A DNA stretch of 64,000 nucleotides, from the NCBI GenBank assembly GCA_016708345.1, contig JADJFX010000003.1, positions 558,001-622,000 of the forward strand, given 5' to 3'. This stretch comes from Candidatus Rhodoferax bjergmarkensis (GTDB taxonomy: Bacteria; Pseudomonadota; Gammaproteobacteria; Burkholderiales; Burkholderiaceae_C). The notes under the pieces were generated by a model. That model was not told the origin of the DNA. It did not search any database and saw only the letters and a list, made by a program, of their open reading frames with translations. Below, piece by piece: positions 34,983 to 44,345 of this stretch (the first letter of the stretch is position 1; each line of letters begins with the position of its first letter). The position numbers and the translations under genes were made by a program.

Positions 34983-36254
34983 TCAAGTCCTGATGCCGAC
35001 ACGGTGTCGATGCACAAAATCCAACGACCGGCGGACCAGCGCAGCGTCTGCGCCATAGCGTTGCAAGACGCCTGCAAGCGAGCGGTCCACGGTGTCTTCT
35101 ATTTCCCGAATCACGGTATCTGCCTGCCCAGGCCCCAGGCCAAACTGCGGCGCAGCCGCGCGCGCCAGCGCCAGGCTCGATGCCATTTCGCCGGGCAGCA
35201 GGGCCAGCGATTGGTAGCCCGAGTTGCCGCTCAGTTGCATGACCAGGTCGAACGCGGGTGCCAAACGATAGCCAAGGGTGCCATTGGCGTCGTACAGCAG
35301 CAAAACGCCGTGGTTTTTGACGTGGTCGTCGGTGTTACCCACCACCAGGTTAAAGACCATGCGGCGGTAAAGCTCCAGCACGTCGGTGCGGGGTTCGCAA
35401 GACAGGCGACGCAGGGTTTGCGCCAATTCCACATAGCTGCCTGCGGCGTTGTCCTCATACGCCACGTTGAGCAGGGCCGATGCCGACAGGTAGTGCCTGC
35501 GTTGCTCGTGGGCAATGGTGCCGCTGCGGTCAAAACGCTGTAACACCAGTGCGTCGCCGCTGGGCACGGGGTGCAAAAAAAACGGCGGCACGGTTATGCC
35601 GCATTCCCGCGCCAACGCCAGGGTACAGGCTTCCAAAATAGACACGTTGTGCTCGTCCCCACGGGCGGCAAACTTGGCGATGTGTCGCCGCTCTTGGTGA
35701 ATAAAGGTGGCTTTGGGGCGCGCGCCGCCGAGCGAGCCACCTTGCAGCAAGCGCTTGAGTTTGGCATCAGGCTCCTCGCCCAGCTCCAGTTGCCGGGCGG
35801 CGTGGGCCAGGTCTTCCAGCGCGAACAGCTCAGGTGCGGGTTCGTTGCTGTGAATGGGCAGGGTGGCGCTGAACACCATGGCCCCCACCCGGTCGGCGTT
35901 GGTCAGCAGCAGGGCTTGCACGTCCGACAGGGGGCCGCCGTGTTGTGCTTGCAGCACCTTGCGCCCCCAACTGTCGGGCAGTGCATCCCGCATGGTCAAG
36001 TGCAGGGCTCCGCCATCGCGCAGGCGGCGCTCGGGCAGTGCGACAAGCGCTTCTTGCAAGGGTAAATGAAGGGGGTTGAGTGCTTGGGCATCGGGGCGAC
36101 GCAGGTACTGGCTGCCATAGGCAAATTCACCGGAGGCGACGGTGCCGCGCTGCGCGATTTTTAGCAGGCCGACCGGTACGACGGCGTGCGCCGACTGCTG
36201 CCCCGTGCAGTGGGCCAGGCCAACATACAGACTGGTTTCAGAAGTCGCGTTCAT
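34983..36254 (-). CDS. hipA: HipA-family serine/threonine kinase toxin
   Basis: A 423-residue protein from the ATG at 36254. The HipA kinase core is visible: GARPKATF (ATP contact), IAKFAARGDEHN, the catalytic loop GNTDDHVKNHGVLL and the metal site APAFDLVMQ. HipA toxins phosphorylate aminoacyl-tRNA synthetases and cause dormancy. Its start overlaps the hipB-like gene by 17 bases, so the two are probably coupled. The residues are all present, so it is likely active. Confidence 0.92.
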   Translation of the reverse strand: MNATSETSLYVGLAHCTGQQSAHAVVPVGLLKIAQRGTVASGEFAYGSQYLRRPDAQALNPLHLPLQEALVALPERRLRDGGALHLTMRDALPDSWGRKVLQAQHGGPLSDVQALLLTNADRVGAMVFSATLPIHSNEPAPELFALEDLAHAARQLELGEEPDAKLKRLLQGGSLGGARPKATFIHQERRHIAKFAARGDEHNVSILEACTLALARECGITVPPFFLHPVPSGDALVLQRFDRSGTIAHEQRRHYLSASALLNVAYEDNAAGSYVELAQTLRRLSCEPRTDVLELYRRMVFNLVVGNTDDHVKNHGVLLLYDANGTLGYRLAPAFDLVMQLSGNSGYQSLALLPGEMASSLALARAAAPQFGLGPGQADTVIREIEDTVDRSLAGVLQRYGADAALVRRSLDFVHRHRVGIRT

Positions 36255-36594
36255 GGGCGGCAATTGTTCCGGGTGGGCTGGCCTTCGCGCGACGGCGCAC
36301 ACGGCGACCGGCGGTGAGTGTGGCGGCAAATCCGGCTGCCAACGGGGCGGCGTTGTTCAAAGTATCCAACTGGCCCAATAACCACAGCGCATGGGCCAGT
36401 ACCCCCACACTGGTGCCGGGCTTGCCGCTTTCCAGCGCCCTGCAGGTGGTGGGTGAACAAAACAGGCGCTGCGCCATGTCGTCCAGCGTCCACCGCTGTT
36501 GCAGGCGGTGGGCACGCAAGCGCTGGCCCAGTTGCACCAAGGCTTCTTGTGCAGCAGGGGGCAGGCTTTGCAGGGTGATGGAGTTTTTAGGCAT
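36238..36594 (-). CDS. hipB: HipB-like HTH antitoxin
   Basis: About 118 residues from the ATG at 36594. A helix-turn-helix of the Xre/Cro type is visible (RWTLDDMAQRLFCSPTTCRALESGK), followed by a region with an Arg-rich tail near RRVRRRAKA. As antitoxin it would bind and neutralise HipA and repress the operon from the palindrome at 36604-36626. It overlaps hipA. Confidence 0.85.
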   Translation of the reverse strand: MPKNSITLQSLPPAAQEALVQLGQRLRAHRLQQRWTLDDMAQRLFCSPTTCRALESGKPGTSVGVLAHALWLLGQLDTLNNAAPLAAGFAATLTAGRRVRRRAKASPPGTIAAHERDF

Positions 36595-36603
36595 CAATAA
36601 ATC

Positions 36604-36626
36604 AACTATTAAGCTCAATAATAGTT
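36604..36626. promoter_or_regulatory. Palindromic operator candidate of hipBA
   Basis: The inverted pair AACTATTA (36604-36611) and TAATAGTT (36619-36626) with a seven-base spacer lies ten bases upstream of the hipB ATG on the minus strand. Such palindromes in the AT-rich leader are typical HipB operators. The site is AT-rich against a GC-rich background. Confidence 0.5.
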
Positions 36627-36671
36627 AGTTTATTGGTGTTTTGTAAACGAATTTCAAAAGTCATGTGGGGC

Positions 36672-38552
36672 TTAAATCTGCACCCTTGTCCCCAGCTCGA
36701 TCACGCAGTTGTTGGGCAGTCTAAAGAAGCCGGCCACGCTGCCTGCGTTGCGTTGCATCAGCGCGAACAGCTGCTCGCGCCAGCGCACCATGCCCGCGCC
36801 ACGGGTGGGCACAATGGTTTCGCGGCTGAGGAAGTACGAGGTCTCAAACAGGTTGATCGGCAGGCCCTTTGCCTTGCACAGCTCCAGCGCCTTGGGGATG
36901 TCGGGCGTGTTCTTGAAGCCGTAGTTCACCTGCACCCGCCAGAAGCCCGGCGCCAGGGTTTGCAGTTCCACCCGTTCGTCAAAGGCGATCCAGGGAACCT
37001 CGTGGAACACCACGGTCAGGATCACGTTGCGCTCATGCAGCACCTGGTTGTGCTTGAGGTTGTGCATGAGCGCCTGCGGCACGGTGTCCGGGTTGGCCAC
37101 CGGGTAGACGGCGGTGCGTGGCACGCGGTGGATGCGGTCGAGCGTCAGCGCGTTAATGAAGGGCAGCAGCGCCGGGTCGTCATGGCGGATGCTCTCAATC
37201 AGCAGCTCGCGGCCCCGGCACCAGGTGCTCATGACCGCAAAAATGCCCACACCCATCACCAGCGGGAACCAGCCGCCCTGCAGGAACTTGACGGCGCACG
37301 ATGCCACCAGCAAGGCGTCCAGCGCCAGGAAGGCACCAGTGGCACCCAGCGCCACCGGCAGCGGGTAGTTCCAGACATGGCGCACCACAAAGAAGGTCAG
37401 CACCGTGGTGATGAGCATGGTCACCGTCACAGCAATGCCGTAGGCCGAGGCCAGGGCCGACGAGCTGCCAAACCCGAACACCGCCAGCAGCACGGCGCCC
37501 AGCAGCAGCCAGTTCACCTCGGGGATGTAGATCTGCCCCGCCTCTTTGGCCGAGGTGTAGAGCACCTGCATGCGCGGCAGCAAGCCCAATTGCACGGCCT
37601 GTTTGGTCATGGAATAGGCCCCCGAAATGACCGCCTGCGAAGCGATCACCGTGGCCACGGTGGCCAGCACCACCGCCGGAATCAGCCATGCGGACGGAAA
37701 CATGCGGTAGAACGGGTTTTCCAGTGCCGTGGGGTCACGCATCAGCAACGCGCCCTGGCCCATGTAGTGCAGGGCCAGCGCGGGCAGCACCAGCCCCATC
37801 CAGGCGAACTGGATGGGGCGCTTGCCAAAGTGGCCCATGTCGGCGTACAGCGCCTCGGCCCCGGTGAAGGCCAGCACAATGGCGCCCATGGCGATAAACA
37901 GGTGCCAGCCCCGGTCGTGCAAAAAAGCCAGCGCGTGCAGCGGGTTGAGTGCGGCCAGGATGGCCGGTGTCCGGGCAATTTCCACAAGGCCGGTGCAGGC
38001 CAGCACGCCAAACCACAGCACGATGACCGGGCCGAACAGCTTGCCCACCACGCCGGTACCAAAACGCTGCACGGCAAACAGGCCCACCAGCACAGCGGCG
38101 CAGATGGGCAGGATGTAGGGCTTGAAGGCGGGGGTGGCCACCTCCAGCCCCTCAACGGCGGAGAGCACCGAAATGGCCGGTGTGATCACGCTGTCGCCAT
38201 AAAACAGGGCCGCACCAAATACCCCCACCAGCAGCAAAACCAGCTTGCGCCGGGGTGAATGCTGGCCCGCGTTGGCCGCCAGTGCCGTCAGCGCCATGAT
38301 GCCGCCTTCGCCCCGGTTGTCGGCGCGCAGGATCAGCAGCACGTATTTCAGCGTGACCACCAGCATCAGCCCCCAGAAGATGACGGACACCGCACCCATC
38401 AGGTGGGTGGCGTCCAGCGGGATGCCGATGGCGGGGTTGAACACCTCTTTCATGGTGTAGAGCGGGCTGGTGCCAATGTCGCCATACACCACGCCTAATG
38501 CGCCCAGTGTGAGCGCCGCCGTGCTTTCCCGTTGTGTCGTAGTGGTTGCCAT
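36672..38552 (-). CDS. kup: Low-affinity potassium transporter Kup
   Basis: A 626-residue KUP/HAK transporter with about 12 spans. The N terminus has LGALGVVYGDIGTSPLYTMKE, the family hallmark. Also conserved are GEGGIMALTALAA, FYGDSVITPAISVLSA and ALTGAEALYADMGHFG. It imports K+ with protons. A two-component pair of KdpE/KdpD type lies directly upstream on the same strand, 93 bases away, suggesting it regulates kup; no kdpFABC genes are in the window. Confidence 0.97.
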   Translation of the reverse strand: MATTTTQRESTAALTLGALGVVYGDIGTSPLYTMKEVFNPAIGIPLDATHLMGAVSVIFWGLMLVVTLKYVLLILRADNRGEGGIMALTALAANAGQHSPRRKLVLLLVGVFGAALFYGDSVITPAISVLSAVEGLEVATPAFKPYILPICAAVLVGLFAVQRFGTGVVGKLFGPVIVLWFGVLACTGLVEIARTPAILAALNPLHALAFLHDRGWHLFIAMGAIVLAFTGAEALYADMGHFGKRPIQFAWMGLVLPALALHYMGQGALLMRDPTALENPFYRMFPSAWLIPAVVLATVATVIASQAVISGAYSMTKQAVQLGLLPRMQVLYTSAKEAGQIYIPEVNWLLLGAVLLAVFGFGSSSALASAYGIAVTVTMLITTVLTFFVVRHVWNYPLPVALGATGAFLALDALLVASCAVKFLQGGWFPLVMGVGIFAVMSTWCRGRELLIESIRHDDPALLPFINALTLDRIHRVPRTAVYPVANPDTVPQALMHNLKHNQVLHERNVILTVVFHEVPWIAFDERVELQTLAPGFWRVQVNYGFKNTPDIPKALELCKAKGLPINLFETSYFLSRETIVPTRGAGMVRWREQLFALMQRNAGSVAGFFRLPNNCVIELGTRVQI

Positions 38553-38645
38553 AAAGTGTGCCGTGTTGATGAACAGGGCTCAACTTTGCAGCCAGCGGCA
38601 TCAGGATCGCATATGGGATGCAGGGCGCAGCAGGGCAGGGCCAAA

Positions 38646-39332
38646 CTACACCACGGCCAGGCGGTAGCCGACGCCGGTTTCGGTCAGCAGGTGGCGCGGT
38701 TCGGCCGGGTCGCGCTCAATCTTGGCGCGCAGCTGGGCCATGTACAGGCGCAGGTAGTGGGTGTGCTCGGTGTACTCCGGCCCCCAAACGTCGGCCAGCA
38801 GCTGGCGGTGGGTTACCACCCGGCCCGCACTGCGCACCAGGCGGGCCAGTAGCTTGTACTCGGTGGGCGTCAGGTGCAGGGTTTCACCCGCGCGCTGCAC
38901 CCGGCGCGTGTCGAGATCGACACGCAGGTCGTCCAACTCGTGTTGTGTGACTGCAGCCAGCAGGGCCGTGCCACGGTGGCGCAGGGCTACACGCATGCGC
39001 GCCAGCAGTTCGCCCACGCTGAAGGGCTTGACCAGGTAGTCGTCGGCACCGGCGTCCAGGGCCTGAATTTTCTGCGCCTCCTGGTGGCGGGCCGAGAGGA
39101 TGAGGATGGGCAGGGCCTGGCTTTGGCGGATTTGGCGCACCAGTTCCAGCCCGTCCCCATCGGGCAGGCCCAGGTCCAGCAGCACCACGTCGGGCGGGGC
39201 ATGGCGCAGCAGGGCGCTGGCTTCACGCAGGGAGACGGCGGTCTGCACCGTGAAACCCTCCACCGCCAGGGACGATTGCATCAACGCGCGGATTTCGCGG
39301 TCGTCTTCCACCACCAGCACACGCAGGGTCAT
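38646..39332 (-). CDS. KdpE-like OmpR-family response regulator
   Basis: A 228-residue protein: REC domain with the acidic pair ED at residues 9-10, phosphorylation site D53 in LLDLGLPDGD and K in YLVKPFS, then a winged-helix DNA-binding domain with HLTPTEYKLLARLV and YLRLYMAQLRAKIE. The ATG at 39332 overlaps the kinase stop (ATGA). It resembles KdpE and probably works with the damaged kinase upstream. Confidence 0.9.
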   Translation of the reverse strand: MTLRVLVVEDDREIRALMQSSLAVEGFTVQTAVSLREASALLRHAPPDVVLLDLGLPDGDGLELVRQIRQSQALPILILSARHQEAQKIQALDAGADDYLVKPFSVGELLARMRVALRHRGTALLAAVTQHELDDLRVDLDTRRVQRAGETLHLTPTEYKLLARLVRSAGRVVTHRQLLADVWGPEYTEHTHYLRLYMAQLRAKIERDPAEPRHLLTETGVGYRLAVV

Positions 39333-40480
39333 GGCAATTCTCCCGCGGGCTGCGGCGCGGCAATCGGCAGGCGCAAGGTGAAGCGGTTGCCACCGCCGCT
39401 GCGCGCGTGCACCAGCATGTCGCCGCCATGCGCCTGGGCGATGGCGCGGCACAGGGCCAGGCCCAAACCCGCGCCGCGCTGGCCCGACCGGTCGTTGCGG
39501 GCGTAGGGCTGGAAGATGCTGGCGTAGCGCTCGGGCGGGATGGGGGTGCCACGGTCTTTTACCGCCACCTCCATCGCGGCATCCCGGTGCTGCACCACCA
39601 GGTCAATCGCGCCGCAGCTGTATTTCAGGGCATTGTCCAGCAGATTGCCCAGCAGCTGGGCCAGCAGCACCGCGTCGGCCTGAATCAGGGGCAGGCCCTC
39701 GGGCACGCGCGAATGGATGCGCCGCAACGGGTCGTGCCCGCGCACGCGGGCCAGCACGCTGCCGACAATTTCTTCCATGGACTCCCAGTCCCGGTGCAGC
39801 GGCTGGGCGGCATTGGTCAGTTGCACCAGTTGCAGGGTGTTCTCCGTCACGCTGGACAGGTAGTTGGCCTCTGTGACGATGCTGTGCAACAAACGCGCCT
39901 GCTCTGCCGGGCTGAGCTTGTCGCGCTGCGTTTGCAGGGCCGATGCGGCGCCCACCACCGCCGCCAGCGGGGTGCGTAAATCGTGCGAAATGGCCGCCAG
40001 AAAGGTGCTTTGCACCTGCTGGCGCTGGCGCTCGGCCTCCGACGCGCGCATGGCCTGCGCCAGGTGCACCCGATCCAATGTCTGCGTGAGCAGCGCACAC
40101 AGGGCCTGGGCATGTTCGCGCCCGGCATCGTCTGCCGCCACGATGTTCTGGATGCAGACCGCACCGACCATGCGCTGGGCGTCGCCCAGCGGCAAATACC
40201 AGGCGTTCAGGCCCGGCCAGCGCCCGGTGCCGGGGCCGAGTACAGCCTTTTCGCGCATGCAGCAGCGCAGGCCTTCGACCACTTCGGCGGCGGCGTCGCC
40301 GTCCAGCGCGCCATCGGCCTGCAGCAGGCTCAGGTGATGGGGGCCGGCAAAGGCAGCGTCCAGTGCCTGCAGGCCCAAGGCCCGCACGGCTGGCGCATCG
40401 GTGGCAGTGGCCAGCGTGGTGGCCAAGTCCTGCAACTGGTGGGCACGGGCCGCGCTGGAGCGGGCCAGTTCGGTTTCCAA
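39329..40480 (-). CDS. KdpD-like sensor histidine kinase, 3' part (5' part corrupted)
   Basis: The intact 3' portion spans about 383 residues: a GAF-like region (VGAVCIQNIVAADD), the H box SHDLRTPLAAVVG, the N box NLLDNALKYS, and G boxes VKDRGTPIPPE and GAGLGLALCRAI. It is a short KdpD type lacking the cytoplasmic KdpD and USP domains. Upstream of 40480 the sequence turns into a G/C-only stretch where the four membrane spans should be. The gene start at 40815 and the 3' frame differ by two bases modulo three, so the reading frame is broken as given. It pairs with the regulator downstream. Confidence 0.8.
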   Translation of the reverse strand: METELARSSAARAHQLQDLATTLATATDAPAVRALGLQALDAAFAGPHHLSLLQADGALDGDAAAEVVEGLRCCMREKAVLGPGTGRWPGLNAWYLPLGDAQRMVGAVCIQNIVAADDAGREHAQALCALLTQTLDRVHLAQAMRASEAERQRQQVQSTFLAAISHDLRTPLAAVVGAASALQTQRDKLSPAEQARLLHSIVTEANYLSSVTENTLQLVQLTNAAQPLHRDWESMEEIVGSVLARVRGHDPLRRIHSRVPEGLPLIQADAVLLAQLLGNLLDNALKYSCGAIDLVVQHRDAAMEVAVKDRGTPIPPERYASIFQPYARNDRSGQRGAGLGLALCRAIAQAHGGDMLVHARSGGGNRFTLRLPIAAPQPAGELP

Positions 40481-40485
40481 GCGCA

Positions 40486-40716
<231 letters not shown>

Positions 40717-40815
40717 GCCCGTGGCCAGCGCCAGCAGGCCGAGGATGGCACCGGTGTGGTGCAGGGTCAGCGCCGGCCGGTTGGATGTGGGGGCGCTTGG
40801 CAGGGTGTTGGGCAT
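40717..40815 (-). pseudogene. 5' fragment of the KdpD-like kinase gene
   Basis: From the ATG at 40815 the frame reads MPNTLPSAPT, then LTLHHTGAILGLLALATG, which looks like a cytoplasmic N terminus leading into a first membrane span. It then enters the G/C-only block. It is very likely the true N terminus of the kinase whose catalytic part lies at 39329-40480. Confidence 0.6.
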
Positions 40816-40938
40816 AGTGGGGGTCAGCGTACCACCCGCCGTATCAGGATGGCATCAGGATTGGGGCAGTATGGGGTCAGCAGCAGTGCGTTCGGCAAAC
40901 GCAAGGGCGTTGGATATGGCTTGGTTTTGGTGTTATAT

Positions 40939-40995
40939 GCTACAAAAATAATAGCTGCTCGCGCATATGGAGTGTGCGCAAACGGCCTATTTGGC
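40939..40995 (+). repeat. Short interspersed repeat, copy 9
   Basis: GCTACAAAAATAATAGCTGC, TCGCGCA, GTGTGCGCAAACGGCCTATTT. It lies in the 424-base gap 40816-41239, which otherwise holds the propeller-gene remnant at 41073 and no other gene. Confidence 0.8.
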
Positions 40996-41072
40996 TTGCA
41001 AAATCAAACAGTCGATACGCTGGCGGGTCTGAAAGAGGGCGTGCCTTGCGCTTTAGAGCGCCTTGCAACTTC

Positions 41073-41138
41073 TTATGGCATGTGGATGGTGCCCAGCGCG
41101 CCCACAATGAGCAGCTGGCCCATGTCTCCACGCCCACC
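41073..41138 (-). pseudogene. Remnant duplicate of the 3' end of the propeller-protein gene
   Basis: On the minus strand this reads GRGDMGQLLIVGALGTIHMP and a stop, almost the same as the last residues GRGDKGQLLLVGALGTIHMP of the gene at 44346-46181. The DNA match covers about 60 bases with a few differences and stops there. The rest of such a gene is missing upstream. The remnant and the intact gene's 3' end flank the two sensor genes at 41240-44310. Confidence 0.8.
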
Positions 41139-41239
41139 TGCATCCTGATATAGATATTGCGAGGGTAGGCCCACGGACAGTACACTTGTTTGGTTGCCAT
41201 GCAAGCCAACTGAACGACAGTCCTGAATGATCCAACCTG

Positions 41240-42229
41240 ATGACCTCAATCCACCCCCTGGCGCGACGGAAATTCAACACATGGTTGGCAGGCTTGGGTT
41301 GCCTGCCGCTGATTGCGGCCTGTTCGACGAAGGATCAGCCCATTGCCATCGGGCTGCACGTTTGGCCTGGCTACGAACCTACCCCTTTGGCACGCGCCAT
41401 GGGTTGGCTCGACGAAAAATTGGTCAAGCTGGTTGAAACGCCATCGGCCACCGATTCGCTCAAGCTGCTTGAACAAGGAAAAATAGACGCGGCCGGGCTC
41501 ACACTGGACGAGGTGCTACGGGCCCGTGAAAACGGCATTGCGCTGGCCGTTGTTCTGATCTGCAATATCTCGGCCGGGGCCGACATGCTGCTGGCGCGCC
41601 CCAACATCAAAACACTGGCAGACCTTCGGGGTCGTCGGGTTGGCGTGGAGGACGGCGCACTGGGCGCGCTGATGCTCTACAAAGCGCTGAGAGCCGTCGG
41701 CCTCACGCGTGAAGACATTCAAGTGGTATCGCTCACCGTGAACGAGCAGGCGCAGGCATGGAAACGCGGCGAAATTGACGCTGCCATAACCTACGAGCCT
41801 GACGCCGCCCAAATTTTTGAGATGGGTGGCCACCGCTTGTTTGACAGCCGTCAAATTCCCGACACCATATTGGACGTGCTGGCCGTGCGCAGCGCTTCGC
41901 TTGAAGCGAACCACAGCAAAGCACTGCACCACCTGGTCGCGACCCATTTGCGTGCCCTTGACTACATGCAAACCCGACCAGATGATGCGGCCTACCGCAT
42001 GGCCGCTCGACTGAAACTTGCGCCTGATAGGGTTTCCACTGCGTTCAAAGGGCTGGTGCTGCCGGATTTGAAAAACAACATCCGGCTGTTTGGTACGCCC
42101 ACCATGGGACTCATGAAAAACGCAGCCACTGTTGCAAGCACCCTGGTTGACGCTGGAATTTTGCATAAGCCGCCAGATCTCACCGGTTTGCTGCGCCCCG
42201 AGTTTCTTCCCAGTGAAGCCTCATCATGA
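41240..42229 (+). CDS. NMT1/SsuA-like periplasmic substrate-binding lipoprotein
   Basis: A 329-residue protein with a lipoprotein signal (LGCLPLIAAC, lipobox LIAAC at about residue 28). The body matches the NrtA/SsuA/ThiY type of binding proteins: GLHVWPGYEPTPLARAMGW, KIDAAGLTLDEVL, DLRGRRVGVEDGALGALML, and ITYEPDAAQ. No ABC permease or ATPase gene is near. Instead it overlaps by four bases (ATGA) a histidine kinase that also has a binding-protein domain, so it may sense rather than transport. Confidence 0.85.
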   Translation: MTSIHPLARRKFNTWLAGLGCLPLIAACSTKDQPIAIGLHVWPGYEPTPLARAMGWLDEKLVKLVETPSATDSLKLLEQGKIDAAGLTLDEVLRARENGIALAVVLICNISAGADMLLARPNIKTLADLRGRRVGVEDGALGALMLYKALRAVGLTREDIQVVSLTVNEQAQAWKRGEIDAAITYEPDAAQIFEMGGHRLFDSRQIPDTILDVLAVRSASLEANHSKALHHLVATHLRALDYMQTRPDDAAYRMAARLKLAPDRVSTAFKGLVLPDLKNNIRLFGTPTMGLMKNAATVASTLVDAGILHKPPDLTGLLRPEFLPSEASS

Positions 42230-44310
42230 AAAGAACGATCCAGTGGCTTGTGATCGGATTGATGTTGCTCGCATCCGGGATCAGTTTTGCGCTGGAAGAC
42301 ATCAGGATCGGCATCCTCGCCTTTCGCCCCAAGCCACAAACTCAAGCGCAGTGGGCTCCACTGGCCGATGCACTGAGCAAAACCTTTCCGGAACATAGAT
42401 TTACCGTCAAGGCACTTGGTTTCGAGGAAATGTCATCCGCCGTCGCATCACGGCAAGTGGACTTCATCCTCACCAATCCGGGCCACTATGTGCTGATGGC
42501 AAGCCATAGCGGTCTGTCGGCACCCCTGGCAACGCTGGTCAATCTGGAGCAAGGTTCACCTGTGAGCGCGTACGGTGGCGTCATCTTTTCCCGCAAGGAA
42601 CAGGCCAGCATTCACCACTTGCAAGATGTTCGCGGCAAATCGGTTGCCGTCACTTCCACCGATTCGCTGGGCGGTTATCAGTTGCAAGCCTATGAGTTTT
42701 CCCAAGTTGGCTTGAACTTGCCCAAAGACGCCCGTCTTTTGCCAGTGGGAATGCCGCATGACAAGGTAGTGGATGCTGTTTTGCGAGGCGAAGCCGACGT
42801 AGGACTGATTCGCTCCGGCTTGCTTGAGCGCCTTGCGGCTGAGGGCAAGCTTGATATGGCAAAGCTGACGATCGTCAATCGACAAGAATTGCCGGGCTTT
42901 CCGGTTGCCGTCTCGACCCGGCTGTACCCTGAATGGCTGTTGGCCGCCACGCCGCATACCGACAAAGATTTGGGCCGCAAAGTGGTGTCGTTTTTGCTGA
43001 ACATTGAAGAAAACCCAACGCTGACATCAGCCCTGGGCATTCATGGCTTTGATGTTCCTTCTGATTACACGCCGGTAACCAGCATGCTGGCCCAATTGCG
43101 CATGCCACCGTTTGACCGCACGCCAGCTTTTTCTGCCGCCGATGTGTGGAGACGGTATCGCTGGCAAGTCATGCTGGGCATTGCAGCGACCGTCTGCCTG
43201 CTGGCGCTGGGCGTAAGTCTGCTGCTGGTCAACCGGCGCTTGCGCATCGAAAAAGACCGGGTGCAACAACAGTCGGCAAACCTTGAGGCCAGTGAACAAA
43301 AGCTGACGAGCATCTTGGACGGCGTTGATGCCTGTATTTACCTCAAAGACACGCAAGGTCGTTATCTGTTTGCCAACCGCGCGGTGCGCCAATTGTGGCA
43401 ATCCGAGATGGATGACATCATTGGCTTTGGCGATGAAAAATTCTTTGATGCCGCAACAGCAGCCAACATTCGCATCAACGACCGCCGGGTGCTGGAGAAT
43501 GGTGAAACATTGAAAGCCGAAGAAGTCAACACCGTTGACGGCACCCAAAAGTCGGTGACCTACCAGTCAACCAAGATGCCACTGCGCCGGCCTGATGGCA
43601 GCATTTATGCCCTTTGCGGCATTTCAACCGATATCAGCGAAATCCGGCAAACACAGGAGGCATTGCAGGCATCCCTCAAAGAGAAAGTCGCACTGCTCAA
43701 CGAAGTGCATCACCGCGTCAAAAACAACCTGCAGGTCATCACCAGCTTGCTGCGCCTGGAGGCCCGGCGCAGCAATCAGCCAGACACCAAAACAGTGCTG
43801 ACTGAAATGCAGGGCCGCATTCGCTCGATGGCGCTTTTGCATGAGTCTTTGTACCGCAGCGGCATCTTTGCATCGGTGGAACTTGGCACCTACCTGCGCC
43901 AACTCGCCACCCAGGCCTTTCGTGCACAAAGCAGCATCAATGGATCGATTCAACTTCAGCTGGACCTGAACCCGGTACAGGTCAGCATGGACCAAGCCAC
44001 ACCGTGCGGCCTGCTGGTCAACGAGTTGATCTCGAACTGCCTCAAGCATGGTTTTCCTGATAACCGGCAAGGAGAAGTTCGCATCGCGCTTCAAACCCTG
44101 GCAGGAACCACGGGCGATGCCACGCGCGTGCGCCTGTGCGTGAGTGACACGGGCATCGGTTTACCCGCTGATTTTGAGTCCAGGCGCGGCAATTCTCTGG
44201 GTTTGCAATTGGTGTCGGATCTGACCCAACAGCTCGGTGGCTGCCTGGAAATTGGACCGGGACCCGGGGCCGCGTTTACTGTGACCTTTACGGTCGCAGA
44301 ACCGGCCTAG
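42226..44310 (+). CDS. Sensor histidine kinase with PhnD-like periplasmic domain, PAS and HisKA_2
   Basis: A 694-residue protein. The signal peptide is followed by a PhnD-type binding domain (about 25-300: IRIGILAFRPKPQTQAQWAP, VDFILTNPGHYVLMASH). A membrane span lies near 312-334 (VMLGIAATVCLLALGVSLLL), then a PAS domain with YLKDTQGRYLFANRAV (about 355-465). The HisKA_2 helix EVHHRVKNNLQVITSLLRL contains the candidate phosphoacceptor H495 or H496. It ends in an ATPase domain (NELISNCLKHGF, SDTGIGLPADF). No response regulator lies next to it. Confidence 0.9.
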   Translation: MKRTIQWLVIGLMLLASGISFALEDIRIGILAFRPKPQTQAQWAPLADALSKTFPEHRFTVKALGFEEMSSAVASRQVDFILTNPGHYVLMASHSGLSAPLATLVNLEQGSPVSAYGGVIFSRKEQASIHHLQDVRGKSVAVTSTDSLGGYQLQAYEFSQVGLNLPKDARLLPVGMPHDKVVDAVLRGEADVGLIRSGLLERLAAEGKLDMAKLTIVNRQELPGFPVAVSTRLYPEWLLAATPHTDKDLGRKVVSFLLNIEENPTLTSALGIHGFDVPSDYTPVTSMLAQLRMPPFDRTPAFSAADVWRRYRWQVMLGIAATVCLLALGVSLLLVNRRLRIEKDRVQQQSANLEASEQKLTSILDGVDACIYLKDTQGRYLFANRAVRQLWQSEMDDIIGFGDEKFFDAATAANIRINDRRVLENGETLKAEEVNTVDGTQKSVTYQSTKMPLRRPDGSIYALCGISTDISEIRQTQEALQASLKEKVALLNEVHHRVKNNLQVITSLLRLEARRSNQPDTKTVLTEMQGRIRSMALLHESLYRSGIFASVELGTYLRQLATQAFRAQSSINGSIQLQLDLNPVQVSMDQATPCGLLVNELISNCLKHGFPDNRQGEVRIALQTLAGTTGDATRVRLCVSDTGIGLPADFESRRGNSLGLQLVSDLTQQLGGCLEIGPGPGAAFTVTFTVAEPA

Positions 44311-44345
44311 CCCATCACCCCGAGTTCGTCAGCACGTGCAGGCCA

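Noticed and set aside
36633..38258. A 541-codon plus-strand frame, His/Gln-rich
   Set aside because: It is antisense to kup for its whole length and has the composition expected of a shadow frame; kup has clear family motifs.
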